Shown here: positions 24,250 through 38,340 of the stretch, piece after piece
How positions within the stretch are numbered: position 1 is the first letter of the stretch
How the letters are laid out: each line of letters starts with the position of its first letter
Assembly: GCA_018340805.1 (NCBI GenBank)
Contig: JACMZG010001870.1
Coordinates: 16,320,532 to 16,384,531, forward strand
Source: Microvelia longipes
Taxonomy: Eukaryota; Arthropoda; Insecta; Hemiptera; Veliidae
Reading direction: 5' to 3'
DNA: 64,000 nucleotides
Notes under the pieces: generated by a model
Seen by the model: only the letters and a program-made list of their open reading frames with translations
Database searches by the model: none
What the model was told of the DNA's origin: nothing
Made by a program: the position numbers and the translations under genes

Positions 24250-26050
24250 TTCATTCTTTAAGCTGAGTTGCACAAATATACTTCCTCCCTTTTGCTTCTT
24301 AGCTTTGTCCTGCTCGTTCGTGGCTGAAATCTGGTAACCCTAGATAATGTATGAATGTAAAATATTTTGCTAATTTCTTGAAGCATTTGCTTCAATTTAG
24401 TTATTTGCAAAACTTATTTTTATTGTATAAATTACAACCACAATAGTATTTGATTTCTACTGTGTTAGATGTACTCGTATGATCGATCTACGTAGAACTT
24501 ATCTCTATTTATTTCAATATATTCGTGAAAGTTTAAGCGAATTAAAAGTTAAGAATAATTAATCTTAGTAATAAAACTTCGTTTCCAAGAAGTGATGGTA
24601 TGTTATAAGCTTCCAAGAAGAAAACGAAAATTGATGGTTACTTTAGTATATTTAACTCCAACAGAGGCGCTTCTATACCGAGCAGGTTTTTAAGGAAACG
24701 ACAAAGTTAATCGTGCATTCCAAAAAATGACCAATGAGTATCGTTAAAAATTCTAAACGCGACCTTAAAAATATTGTTTACAAGGTAGGTTGGTATCGAT
24801 TGTCGCATTTATTCCGTTAGTTTTGCTCTAAAAAAATACAATGTTATTTAATAAAAACATCATAAGCGCAAACTAGAAATTGTTTAATATAAGTGATGGC
24901 AAGTTTATTGTTAGTATAAAAAATGAACTGGTTTAAATTGTTCAACTTTTTCTTGATCAAGCATTCTAAGAACTTTATCTTCTACATTTTCTTTATGTAG
25001 GATAAAGAGTATATTTGTAGGATTGTTGTGACCTTTTATACATTGCACTAGTTTATTGCTAAGTATCGTCTTTTTAGAGACTTTATATTAGACAGTGTCG
25101 CTTATAAGATGTTCACATGACAGAAGGGGAGGGGGAGCTTAAATCGTTCAATCCATTAATTGTTGGTCGGCGAGTTTTAAAAATTCAATATTAAATATTT
25201 TAAAAATGGCGGTCTTATTAAGGGCGGTTAATAAGAAACTTCGTTTAACTATTTGTCTCTAAGAAAGGTATATAAGTGTTACTTGCCAACTCAATTGGAC
25301 AGGTTTTCGATTATTAAAATTTTTGACTTAGCAAAATAAATTAACGATAGGGATAAAATGTTATATTTGGGGCAGCACCACTGGACTTCAGATTTGTGTG
25401 CCAAATTTCAACCCTCTAGAGCGAATACAGCGAAAGTTACGCGTGACAAAGAAACGCGAACAATCTTTAACTATACAGACAGATAAAAAGAATGATTACA
25501 AATCTCAGAGCATGATAAAAGTTTCTGAAACGGATGATATTAATGAAATCTTAGATTAAGATTTTTGGTTGATCACAATACTTTTCCACCTATGGTAGTA
25601 GCAAAGATAAGTCATAATCAAAAGTAAATATAATTTTTAAAAATCTTCTGTTATAAAATCGTGTTTTCCTTTCGGAGCCGTTTCCTGAGTATCTGATATA
25701 AATGCGTTCCTTTCTACAAAGGTATTTCAAATGATAAATTACAACTGAAATTTACTTTTAGAGTAAACAAAATTCAACCTCTAAAGAAACAATCCTAGTA
25801 CATCGATAGTATTGGAATCCAAAAGCAAGCGTGGGGCTCATTTATTACAAATTTTCAATAATTAAAATGATAGAGTAAAAAAGTGGAAAAATTCTGTCGG
25901 CGCCTGGGGTCCTCACGTAGATGTTTGGCGCCGCAAAGATCGGCTTGGAATTAACAATATTTCCAAAAATCTCAAACCAGTTTTCTCTAGGATAGTAGAC
26001 CCGAAAAGATGATTTGACACTCTCTAATTTGAAGGTGGTCTAATTCAGTA
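24250..26050. other. AT-rich region, no gene seen
   Basis: A GC-richer patch at 25890-25960 (GTCGGCGCCTGGGGTCC, TTTGGCGCCGCAAAG) may be a transposon scrap, but I cannot assign it. Confidence 0.5.
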
Positions 26051-26053
26051 GCT

Positions 26054-26055
<2 letters not shown>

Positions 26056-26122
<67 letters not shown>

Positions 26123-26140
26123 ATATATTTGTGTGTGTGT
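26056..26140. repeat. (TA)n-(TG)n microsatellite
   Basis: TA run followed by GTGTGTGTG. Confidence 0.96.
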
Positions 26141-26569
26141 ATAATTCCTTACTTGTATACTGTTTAAATTTATATTCTATACTAACTCCTGTTATTCTTT
26201 CATTCTACTACGTCACAATTAATTATAAGGTTCTTTAATTTAAGGATTTTTCGGGATTTTTTATCTTTCAAAACCAGTAATTTTGTTAAAAATGTTATTT
26301 TTAATGAATTAGAAATCCTAAAGGAAGTGATCAGGATGACTTAACAGAAATCAAGTTTAAGCACTCGCATGATTTGTTTTATTAGACTTTTTCTGGCATG
26401 AATCTTTTTTAGTTAACCAGTGGTTTTTAACGCCGGATTGTTTACGTCTACTTAGAAACCCCACGCTTTGCATACAAAATTTAATCTAATTTATTAGGAA
26501 ATTATAAAAAAAAGAAGCTTTTTTTTGACATGGAGGGGTTAGGGAAAGGGACTCACTAATCCAAACAAA

Positions 26570-26589
26570 ACACACACACACAGACACAC

Positions 26590-26684
<95 letters not shown>

Positions 26685-26698
26685 ATATACATATATAT
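26570..26698. repeat. (CA)n-(TA)n microsatellite
   Basis: CA run, then TA to 26698; a further TA tract lies at 26836-26876. Confidence 0.96.
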
Positions 26699-27494
26699 AG
26701 ATTTTATTCTAATAGTAGAATTAGAATTTACTTAAGTGTCTTTATTTTTACTGCTTCTGTGTACTCATTGTAGTAGACATTCATTCTTCTATAGTATTTT
26801 GAAAAATAGTTATACTATTTTAAATATATTTAAAATATATATATATATATATTATATATATATATATATATAATATAAGAAAGAATATATATATATTTAT
26901 ATGTATCTGTACCTATTTTTCGATTAACATTTATTATGACTTTATTAACAGTTTAAATGACAGTGATAAAAATGAAAATACATTTGTATCTTCGCTAATG
27001 TCAAGGTAAAGGTCTTCATGCTTTTATTAGGCTAAAAAAGCCACGAAATAGTCAAGATCAAAAGCCAAAATCGTTAATTTAAAAAGTTATGTCTGTGGTT
27101 ATTTTTATAGTATTTATTTATCTATTCTTTGATAAATAAATACATATTTATGAATTTCTCTATCCCGGTTTGCTGTCAAAAAATTCTGAAAACTCGAAAA
27201 ACTTATACCCCTTTAGGGTTGACTACTGCACACTAGAAAAGGTTTAATATTTATGTTTTGGGGAGCTTTTAATCGAATGAAACCAGTCTAGTTGTTTAAA
27301 TATTGCAGTAATTAGGTTTTAGTGCGGTTAATTTTGTTCAGCGCTAATATTGTTCAAGATTATCATTGTTTTGTATAATCTATAGGATATATATACATTA
27401 CTTATGAACATTCCTTTAAAAAATCAATAGATATGCTACTGCTCAAGTTATTTAGCATACACTAAAAAATCAAACAAGAAATAGATGTTAAACA

Positions 27495-27570
27495 AAAAAG
27501 CAAGTTTCAAAGAAAACTCATTCGGCTTGCATACCTCCGCTTCGCATTTAAATTTTTCCATAATTTAAAA
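27495..27570 (+). repeat. GCTTGCA-core repeat, diverged copy
   Basis: GCAAGTTTCAAAGAAAACTC, TTCGGCTTGCATACCTCCGC matches the family described at 3870 with several substitutions. Confidence 0.5.
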
Positions 27571-27954
27571 AAAAATATAAAAAATAACGAAACTTAAAAC
27601 ATTTTTTTAAATTAATTAATTAATTATTCCTTTAAGTTGCTACATTTTTCACACATTCCAACAAAAAAAAACTAGATTGTGAAATTTATGTTGAGAGAAG
27701 AGTCCTGTTTTCTAAAACCTACTATTGATAAAATAGTGTTAGAAATAATATATTTTTTTAAATTTATAAATTAAGTATAATGATATAAATTTTATCCCAA
27801 AATTTTGTCATCGTAGAAAAAAATATAAGAAGACTGAAGGTTTGGTCGTATGTTTTTTACATTTCTTTTTTTATACTGGGAATATATAGAAAAAGTATTG
27901 TATTATAGCACTAAAAATCCTAAACCGGCATATCATTCATTTAAGCGCACTACA

Positions 27955-28052
27955 CGGCTCGTACGAAGATGTTCTCTTTATATGTCTACGGCTCGTGGAA
28001 CCTGGACCAGGTTGAAAGAGCCGTAGACATTCAAAGCAACTTTGTACGTGCC
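27955..28052. repeat. Foldback with nested hairpins
   Basis: ATGTCTACGGCTC (27982-27994) pairs with GAGCCGTAGACAT (28018-28030). AACCTGG-A-CCAGGTT forms an inner stem. Outer sequences (GGCTCGTACGAAG / CTTTGTACGTGCC) extend the pairing imperfectly. Confidence 0.85.
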
Positions 28053-28232
28053 ATATACTGAGATTTTCCATTTCTTCTACTAGGAAATAATTAGAATTAC
28101 GTCAGTAAGTAGTGTGCAATAATCCGGTTTAGCTGTTAATAACTACGGCTCGTTCAAAGTATGTTAAGGGTCCATCTAATCTCATTTTTCGACACTTACA
28201 AATATTATAAAGGCTCATTTAATCTCTATACG

Positions 28233-28660
28233 CAGTGGCGTACCTATGTGCCCACAATGCGGAGGTGCCCCAGCGGTGAGGGCCCCCCAAAAAATTAAGT
28301 AAAAAAAATAAACCTTAAAAATGGGTCCATGTAGAGATTAGTATAGTTAGTCTCAACAGCATTCAATCGCGGGGCCCGTAAGAGTCGCATAAAATCTCTC
28401 CGCCTAAAAATGGACCCTGGGTTTAATCTCAGTATGTCTTTCTTAAGATCTTCAAGTCACAAGGCCCCTTGTTTGAGTTTTAGAGGTAAAGAGTAAAGTG
28501 TTTAAGAGGTAAAGAGTTTTTGTTTGAGGTAGAGAGAAAGAGATTGTATAAAGATACTATCTCTTTACTCTTTACCTAAAAATAGGGCGCGTTTTATCTT
28601 AGTATAGTCTTTCTTAAAATCATCAAGTCCTAAGGGCCCCCTTGTTTTAGTTTTATACAA
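28233..28660 (+). repeat. Transposon-like end and internal duplication
   Basis: Starts CAGTGGCGTACCTATGTGCC, close to the terminus of the hAT-type element at 3187, but I find no matching right end. Downstream, two diverged copies of a ~75-bp unit (TTTAATCTCAGTATGTCTTT / TTTATCTTAGTATAGTCTTT, then AAGTC, GGCCCC, TTGTTT) lie at ~28430 and ~28590. A broken non-autonomous element is likely. Confidence 0.5.
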
Positions 28661-28781
28661 TCTCTTAATTTAAAAATATGCACATTTCCTTTGAAAAATA
28701 AAAAAAAACTGAGTTACCAATAGTAATACTTCTACTCAAGTTTTAAAATATAAATCAAAAATGGATTGTTAAACGCGAAAG

Positions 28782-28850
28782 CACACATTTCAAAGGAAAT
28801 TCGCCCGGCTTGCAAAATTCCGTGTCAGGATTTTTCTCTCCAGAAAATGT
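28782..28850 (+). repeat. AATTCGCCCGGCTTGCA-core repeat copy
   Basis: CAAAGGAAATTCGCCCGGCT TGCA and CAGGATTTTT correspond to the family at 3870, 39310, 60965. Confidence 0.65.
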
Positions 28851-29529
28851 TTGTGATTTAATTTGTACATTTATTGTAAGTAGTGATTTGTAATTCGTAA
28901 ACCCTTCTTTGCTATTTTTTTTTAAGTCCTGAAACATCAAGACAAATTCATTCTGTTTACAAATAACACCTAGTAATTTTTAATTACTCATAATTAATTA
29001 CTTTTTCCTCAACAACTAATTCTAATTCTACATTTGTTTTCTAAAAAGTTTCCTTACTGATTAGTTAATTTCATTTAATTTTATTTTCGTTTTTATTAAC
29101 ATTCCAAGTAAAACTTTTGAACGCAAGGGTACTTATTGTCTCTGTTTCTTGGATGGATAAGGCTTTTAAATTTATAGGGAAAAAGTCATTAAAAGAAGTG
29201 ATCGGTACATACTTAGTAAGTCCGTCTTAGGTTAGAATTCCATCAAGTCTATCTTTGTTTAAAAACCTATAGAATTTTAATGAACTTCTTGGTAAATACA
29301 TAAAATCAACTTCTGAAACATTACTATTTTTTTGGAAAAACACAGAGAAATGTTTAAACAAAAGTTGAAGCATAAATGCAAAACAGCCTCTTCTATTTTC
29401 ATGACTTTTTAATCTTTTATTTTAATTTTCATATTTATGTTTTAATTTGTAATTTAAAATATGAATATCATATTATTATGATTTATATCTTATGATTTTA
29501 TATTTGAAATGTATACTTGATTTATATGC

Positions 29530-29672
29530 ATCGCAAAATGTAATAAAAGGTCCCTCAAGAGTTTGTACACTCGCAAATAGTAATGAAAGGTTCCTCAACA
29601 GTTTTGTAGACTCGCAAAATGTAATGAAAGGTCCCTCAAGAGTTTGCACACTCGCAAATAGTAATGAAAGTG
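29530..29672. repeat. 40/41-bp tandem repeat (higher order 81 bp)
   Basis: TCGCAAA recurs at 29531, 29571, 29612 and 29652. Alternate units are more alike, giving an 81-bp higher-order pair. The open frames across it are artefacts of the period. Confidence 0.93.
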
Positions 29673-29689
29673 AAATGAAAATATATATA

Positions 29690-30053
<364 letters not shown>

Positions 30054-30099
30054 GTGTGTATGCATGTCTGTATAAATCCAAATGTATTCCCTAAGGGCC

Positions 30100-31120
30100 A
30101 CGTGCCTTTAATATTATATGTATTAATACAATGTTGAACAATAAAATAAAGAATAAGATAGCTATTAATTTAAAAACGATTTCTTTATTGTTTCAGAGTG
30201 TAATCTTTATGCCCATCTTATAAATTTGACCTGTTTGACCTTCTTTGTTATTGTTTTTTTTTTTAATTTTTCATTTTATGTATACAAATACGATATAATA
30301 GCTGGGTGTGTTGCATTTCGATACGTGTGTGCAATCCTAAACATTTTATTCTTCAATGGAATCCCTCCAGAAAAATAAGCGTAGTAAACCTAAAAAAAAT
30401 TTGTATTCATACATTCATTTTTTGATTATTGACAAAGGCGTTTATTTAGTTGCATTCTTTATTTTTCTTACTTCAACTAATCTATAATAGGCATGTATTT
30501 ATTTAAATATATTACTGTTATTGATAATGCCTCTGTGGTCAAGCTTGATTAAACGTGAACATAGACGCCTAGGTTACGAATAAATAAAAAATGCTATAAA
30601 TATATTATCACCTAAGGTTGTTCCCGCATTGTTAATCTCTAATAAGCCGCTCTAAATTGACAAAATTGTTGTTATTAATATAATTCTTAATGTTTAATTT
30701 AAAAAAAATTAATTAATTTTTATTGTCTTATGTTTACATTTATTTTTATTTTTTATTATTCATAATGATTTTTTGTTTTAGGTAAGTACCGATAATGTTC
30801 TGTTTTGGAATAATGCGTGAGTAAAAATGTTGTTATCATATTTATCAAATAAATTAATGAATAAAATTGTTTCAATTTTTGAATTGAACTGATGGAATTT
30901 CGAAATAAAAAATTACCAAAGATTTTATTTTTTGAACAATTGTCTCTTTTGAATTTACTTGTGTCCCATTAAATTTAAATTTGTGAACGTTTACCTTTAG
31001 CCAAATGGGCTATTTATTACATTAATTTAATTCGTATTATTAAAAAGTATCTTGAGCTATGCGGCAAGCGAGTAAGCATCGAACTTCTCTAAGTCCACGG
31101 TTACATCAAAAAATGAGTTG
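30100..31120. other. AT-rich region, no gene seen
   Basis: No coding signal. Confidence 0.55.
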
Positions 31121-31129
31121 CTTTTTCAT

Positions 31130-31803
31130 AGTCCAAGAGCCGGACCTGAAAAAATGTGACTCGTTTTGTACTACTTCAAACCAAATTTTTCTAAAAATAT
31201 ACCTTAAATTATGAAGAAAAAAGATAATCTGCTACCCAAAGTGGAGCCCTTTATATGATTCCGCATGCTCAAAATTTTATAAAATCACACGAATTTTATT
31301 TTTCTGAAATAAGTGTTTTTCTGTGGGTCGTGTACAAAAACATGAGAACATTTTTTCAAAGCTGATAAAATTTTTTATTAAACGAGTGTTTAATTAAAAA
31401 AATCGGGTGACTACAATCAAAGTTATGACTGTTTTAAAAGCACCAAAAAAAGGTAAATTTATGCAGTCAGCGAAATTCATTGAACAAATATTGGCTTTTT
31501 GTGCCGATTGTCATAACTTAAGTTATAGTTATCCTATTTTGACGAAAAACTGTCGTTTTATAGAAAATTTTATCTACCTTAAAAAATAATTTCTTTATGT
31601 TTTGCATGCGACCTATTGGGAACTATTTATTGTAATAAAACTGGAATTTGTGCGATTTTATAATATTTTGTGTGAGCGCATTTAAATAAAGGAATCCACT
31701 CAGGACAGGCAGATTATGCTTTTCCTTCATAATTTAAGGTATATTTTCAGAAAAACTTAGTTTGAAGTAGTACAGTCTTATTTTTTGGCCTGGCTCTTGA
31801 ACT
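31130..31803. mobile_element. ~670-bp foldback element, copy A
   Basis: Begins AGTCCAAGAGCCGGACCTG and ends CCTGGCTCTTGAACT. The left arm (to ~31350) is an imperfect inverse of the right arm (~31585-31803), sharing CATTTTGTACTACTTCAAAC, TATACCTTAAATTATGAAG, AGTGGAGCCCTT- and AAAATTTTATAAAATCGCAC-type words. Copies B (38341) and C (47516) have the same layout. No transposase or clear target duplication. Probably a non-autonomous DNA transposon or foldback element; the 60-codon frame inside it is chance. Confidence 0.85.
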
Positions 31804-32299
31804 CGAAAATTAGCTTTAAATTTTTAGAGAACAAGGATTTATAGTGGTTTTAGAAAAATGATTATTCTTTAACAAAAATTATTTTTAAATCAAATTATGA
31901 ATTCAAAATACTGATAATAAATTATTATCCCTTCGACTCCTCAAAATATTTGCCCCTGTTATCAACGAAATAAAATACATTTGTTACGATGATGCCATAT
32001 ACCATACAAATTAATTTCTTTAATTAAGAATTTTTAGACATTTTTTAAGAGGAGAAGAGATTTGTTTCTAAAAAAAATTAAATTTATGGTCATTTACCTT
32101 TAAACAACTCCATCCTGAAGGCACTGGACACTGGTTTACCGATAAAGAACTCTAACAGAAGCATTTTGTGTTCACGATGTGAAAGCGGCATTGCTTGCCC
32201 TTGTCCTTGCTCTATTTGCCTAGAATCAATACATTATAACTAATAATAATAATAATAAATTTTATTTTATTATTTATATTTATATATTTTATTTTATTT

Positions 32300-32600
32300 A
32301 TTTTTTTATTTTATTTTAAATAAATATAACGAGTAATGATTACATAAGTAAAAGCCCCATAGATGATGGCTTTTTAAGGATGAGCAAAGCGAGTTTGAAT
32401 CTATACAGCATAAAGAATTTGGTAACATCCTTATTTTAAAGTTGAGTTTAGCGAGGCCGACCATCCAAGACATAAGGGACATTTTTGAGGACAAGAAAGC
32501 TAGTCTGAAGAGGTGAGGAAAAATTCCGAGATACCATAAACTCAATTGTTTATAATTTTTACCAAGTGTAATGGGAAAAAGTTCCGAGGAACCCCGTACC
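32300..32600 (-). repeat. Dispersed repeat fragment (GGTACGGGGTTCCTCGGAAC end)
   Basis: On the minus strand near 32600-32570 the words GGGTACGGGGTTCCTCGGAA match the starts of the repeats at 46745 and 59130. Beyond that the match is weak; the 32306-32545 open frame is probably not a gene. Confidence 0.45.
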
Positions 32601-35600
32601 CGATTTTTTTTTCAAATTAACTTGATCTGGATTACCAAATTTATAGTAATACAGTTAACTGTTCTCACTATAGCAATGATTGAAAATACATTTCCTTTTG
32701 TTTTTAGCGAATTTCCAAAGGAAAATGAGCAAATAAGGTCATCTACTTCTTGTTCAAGTAATTATTATTTAAAACAACGAATAATTACGATAAAAAAGTT
32801 TAAGCAAAAATGCACTTTAAGCTATAAAACATTTATTTCAAAAATGGATTAAAGGATACTATAGACAAAAAATAGCCTAGAGCCATCAGGAGAACCTTGC
32901 AGTACTCCCAGACATATAATATGAAAATAACTTTTAGCAATAATAAAGTAGGGGTTTCTTAACTATAATAAAATGGCGTATTGTTGAAGGATAACATGTG
33001 TTAAGTATTTAACGTATCCTAAAGGCAGCCTAAATCCAGCTAATATTGTATGTAGTGTTTTAAATAAGTTTTTGGTTACATAAGAATAAGAAAGATATCA
33101 ACCTAAAAATTGTATTACTTTACCCAAATTATGAAACACTATTTTTAGGCCTATAATATATAAAGTAACTGAAGTTTTAAATTTTTTGGAAAGGAGAAAA
33201 AAAGCTAAAAAATATAATAAGTCTTTTTAAATTTATTTAAAAGAATCAAATTTCTTATATCAAAAAGTTATCAAATTTCTTTGATCATAGTAAAAACGTG
33301 TTGTTAGATATTTTTCTTTGATAAAAGAAGTGTTTAAAATTGGAAATCTGCATTTCATTTTCAAATGCTTATAATGCTAAGCTACTCTATATTTTCATAA
33401 AGATTTAAAACTAGTATTGGATCACACAATTTTAAAAATTTTATCACGACTTGAAAATATGGAAATACTGTTATTTTTTCATCTTGATGAAATTGATACT
33501 TTGTGGCCTACTTATTTTGGTTATACTCGTAATGATTTTGGCTTTTCAAGTTATTTAAACCTCAAAATAAATGCGTATCGAATTTGTTAAAGACTTATAA
33601 TGATATTTAATATTTTAGTAATTTATTTCAATTTACCTTTCCTATTAGCCTCATTATTCATTTTTAAAACTCAACAATTTTAAAACACACCCTTTTTAAA
33701 ATTTTAAACTGTCATATTTTGAAATTTAAATAATTAATGTTTGTGAAATTGATAAATAGTTTAAACAATAGCAACGCTTATAATAATTTAACAACATATG
33801 TATAAATATTTAACAATACATTATTCAATATGGTTTCAATATGGTTCGCTATTTTTTTGTTCTAATTTTTATTTTTCATCTCCTTTTCTTCTTTCATTAG
33901 ATTTTCTTTTTTTTCTCTTTTTCTTGCTCTCTTGAGAACCCTGTGTGAGGAAGGATCGAATCTCTGGATCCGCGTCTGTTTGTGAATAGGATCTTTTTCC
34001 CTCTATAGAGAGACTTATTTTGTGGTTTTTTTTTTTAAATTATTTAATTAATTTATAAGATAAATTAATACAATTCTACCAGAAAAAGACATTTTATCAT
34101 GACATATATATTTTTAAAAAAATCATTTTTTGTTTGGAAATTTACTAAATATTAAAAAGTTTCTTATTAGTGGACTTATAAAACAATATATAATCAATTT
34201 TTGTGTAACTAATCTGTTTTTATTTACTAAATATTATTTATTTTAAATGAATAAAATATGTATAGATAATTATATCGACCCTAAACATAATAATCCAACC
34301 GATTAAAACAAAAAAATAATATAAACCAAACTGTCAAAAAATATTTAAAATTTAAACAGGATTTTTACACAGTAGCTCTGTCTGTCAGCTTGGATTTGGC
34401 TAATCTTAAAGTTAAATAACATTCAAATTGCTAATTATAAACTAACGAATTTAAGATAAAATAATTTGATTAATAGGGAGAAATTTTACCCTTCGTTTTA
34501 TTTTGAGAAATCAAGCCTCAAATTTGCATTAACGAAATGTTAGAGCAAGCTGATACAACTCATTCAATTGTAGGGTGTTTTTTATAAAATCATTTTTTTA
34601 TGTTGGGTTATAGTCCGGTACTGACGACATTGCAAGAATAGACAGAAAAGTTTTAATGTTAACCGCGTACATCGATTCCTGCAATGACGTCACACGTCAT
34701 TCATAAAAAAAGTCAGATTATAACCTCTGACTGCGTTTGGTTTGTTTACATCAAATTGAATCACCTTCAAACTGTCTTATCATCTTGATGTTCGAGCACC
34801 ACTATTTATTAACTTCGAACTCTCAAAATAATTTATATAATGATTGTTCTAAGTGAATAATCATAATAGATACTTGGCCATCTATAACAATGATCGGTAC
34901 CTTGAAAAAAAAAAAACTCAATGTATATTCGCCATTTGTGTAGATTGTTTGATTTCAGTACTGATTCGGGTTTAAAACGTTTTGAGAGGTGAGTGGGTGA
35001 GAATGATTGAACGCAGAGACCTTCAAAATAAACGGTAAGCCGGTGGTTTTGAGACTGTACGACGTCAAATAAAAGTTAGTAATTTCTAAACATTGGTGAT
35101 GTTTTTTCAAAGTTTAGAAAATTTGAGAGATAAAAAAATTAATAAAAATGTCCCCTGTCACTATTAAAGATTACAATATCCATGAACAGCCATGAATCTG
35201 AAATTAATAAATCTAATTAATAATGTCCTAATTCGTTCCGCCATGACGAGCCTATTTTTAAGATTAAATCAAACTTCAAACCATGACCCTATATAGTTAG
35301 TTTTAGCTAATCGTATTAAATAGTATAAGATTTTTTAAACAATTTTTCACATGTTAAAAAAAATCCCCAATCGAAAAATCTAAGGATTTGTATAATTATC
35401 TTAATAATGAATCCTTACATTTTTAAAGGAAATCATATTACGAGACAGAGACACCATGCCATAAAATAGTAAGTAATAAGCTAAAATGTGGAAATTTAGT
35501 ATAAAGAAGTTTATAACCAACCTTCAAATTTTTGTAATTATGTGTAAAATATACAACTGTATTAATTAATTAGTTGGAAAAATAAAAAAAAATCAATTAA

Positions 35601-37760
35601 ATTATTTTTGCTAACAAAATGCTTTGTTAGTAGCATATTTAAGTTTTTTAAACCAATACAATATTGTACAAGCATGTTAATAATAATAATAATAATAATA
35701 AATTTTTTATTCGTACGTGTCACTTACTACAATATAGCTCCACAACCTGTCAATATTATTTTTGCCGCGTATTGTGTTTCTCCAATTAATTAATTTAAAT
35801 TCTTAAGTAGAAGTTTATTTACTTTAAAAAATTTCAATTCTCTTAGCTTATACCTTCAAACTTTTAGCCATACCTTAAGCCTAGTCATCCGTTTAAAAGT
35901 CTTAGCTCCTCTGACTCGTGTCTTCTCGATGTATCCTAAGGGTCAAGTTGCTATAAATTCTATTGTTGTCGAATACGTGTCCAATCTATGTAATGTTTAT
36001 ACTCTTTTGATAAATTAGTTCTGCCTTAATATCTTTGGGAAGTTTTTTTCAAGTAAGTATACAATGGACTTTTTACGATACACCTACGAAGACAGGACAC
36101 GTAGTAAGTGAAGAATGCGTTCTTTCCGTCCCAGCTGGCAATTCTGTACGCTTAGCTTTTCTCATAAGAAAATATTTCTGACTTCCTCTTTACAAAAACG
36201 ATAGTATCAATCATCAATTCTTTTAGTAAATGTGTCGAAAAATTTAAGTGAATGATAGTTTAAAATATTTAAATTATTTATGGAAAATTGTTGAAAATAT
36301 TTGTGTAATAAGTCCAAAAAACATTTTCGTGTTTCTTGGCGATTCCAAAACTGAAATCTATACAGTTATGATACCGTATGAGAATACTAGTACCCCCTCC
36401 CACAAGACCCAAAATAAAATGCCAATTAAAAAAATTAAAATTATTATTTTAAACCCAAATCTTGTCTAATCTGTGACCTGAAAACAGCTAAATTTAGCTA
36501 GTGTTTATTTTAAAAAAATTCTCATTAGGTATTATTTTTGCATCCTAATCTTTAAAGAAAGGTTGAGTTTTTGATAGCTAAACATGACTAATTGAAGAAT
36601 GAGAACATTTGCAAAATTTACATTTTATTTTAACAAATATGTTTTTTTAATCAAGTACTTGTTTGGCAAAAGTACATAACATTTCTTTTGTGTAAACCGG
36701 AGCAATATTTTATTTATTTTCATTTTTTGAGAAGGGTACATTATTTGTTCATTTATCTTTTTGGAGTGTTAGAGGGATTGTTTGGTTTAAGGTCGATTTT
36801 AAGTTTTTTGTTTTTTTTTTATTTTATGTATTCATTTTGCAGGATTATCAAAAAATGATATTTTAAATTAGTTAATATTGGTGAATTTTACTGTCAGCTT
36901 TCCGTCTTCTTACGATTTCAACAAATTCTAATCACAGTTTATGTTGCTTTCTCCTTAAAAATAATTTATTAAAATGTTAAGTAAAAACGAAGTTTAAATA
37001 CTCAATAGAATATATTAAACAATATATTATATTCATATTAATATAATAATAATAAATATTAACAAATAATATTAAATTGATTAATATACTAAATACAGAA
37101 TGAAACTAAGGTGCTATAACTTTGATCTCGCTATGCCTCTGCAAAAAGTGTGGCAAAAAACGCTTTTTTGACATATTTGTATTTGTTGCACCTCATCTAA
37201 AGCCAATAATAGCAAAATAGCAAATTCCATTTCGAAACATAGGGTGGCTTAAAGCAGACAGTTTAGGAATAGGTTTATCTATCAATCCCATTCTATGTTT
37301 TTTCTATATAAAAGAAATTAAAAATAACTAATTTTATCCTAATTAATAGGTTCAAAAAAGGATGAAATTAAGGTTGCCCTAAAGAAAGTAAGTAGGCTGT
37401 TGTAGCGTGAGAATGGCGGATCCCCAAAACTGTGTTTAAGCTACATTATGGCTTTATTTTCCCACCCTCACTCACGTCGTAATTCAGAAGTGTTATGCGT
37501 ACTCACACGTATACATACTTTAATATTATACAGTGCTTTTAATTTTAATTGCCTTAATAATTTGCGTTTGATTTAGAAGTGCGTAAAAAGAATCTTGCTA
37601 ATAAAAACTCTTATGTGAGTTTCATCTGATGAGGCATGTATCATTTAATAATTACAATTTAAAAAGTACCAATTGACTGCTGTTTTATCGATAAAGTTAA
37701 AATTTAAATTTACATATTTTCATATTTGTCTGCAAAATCTTAACTTAGCTTGACCACTAA
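32600..37760. other. Long AT-rich region, no gene seen
   Basis: Five kilobases without a recognisable exon. A (TAA)n run at 35678-35702 may be a retroposon tail. A short purine/pyrimidine-rich patch lies at 33890-33935. Nothing else supported. Confidence 0.5.
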
Positions 37761-37764
37761 TTAT

Positions 37765-38115
37765 TTAGGGAGAAAAGAAAGATGTATCTCCATTTAATAT
37801 TTGTTTATTGACAGAGCCGACTTTCAAACTTACCACTATGCCATCAGTTCCGGCTAAAGCGAAGTAAAGAATCTTGGGAATAGACGTAATAGATTTGTCT
37901 AAAGGCTTGTGCTTGACTCTTGGGAAAGCTCTTAAGATGTTTTACAAAAGATAAATAAATACTTGACAAAACATAATTGCGCGAGTGGTACCTAGGAAAT
38001 GTTGCAAACAAAATAGTATGCTACACTTAAAAACTATCACACTATTCGATATTCAGCATTATAGATAGCTAAACATAATGCCATTTCCTACTCTGTTTCG
38101 TTACGTCCATGACCC
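37765..38115 (-). mobile_element. Penelope-like element 3' region relic
   Basis: Minus strand, from 38115: GACGTAACGAAACAGAGTAG, later AACATTTCCTAGGTACCAC.CGCGCAATTATGTTT-type words shared with 4905-5093, then AACTGATGGCATAG and TTTGAAAGTCGGCT, the degenerate hammerhead-like core. It links the 4701/5019 repeat to PLE ends. Confidence 0.6.
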
Positions 38116-38340
38116 CAATCTGAATAGCTAGTTTAACTTTTTAAAAATTCGTTATAAACGGCTTAATGGCAGTATAATTTGCTGAAAATAGCTTTTATAA
38201 TTTAAAGAAAAAACAAAATCGAATATTAAATAAGATAAATCCTGGGATTTGCAGATTAGATGGTGAATTCTTCGTATTACCTATGAGTTAACTAATAAGA
38301 TATAACAATATTCTGTACGTCTTAGTTTGACATAACATAT

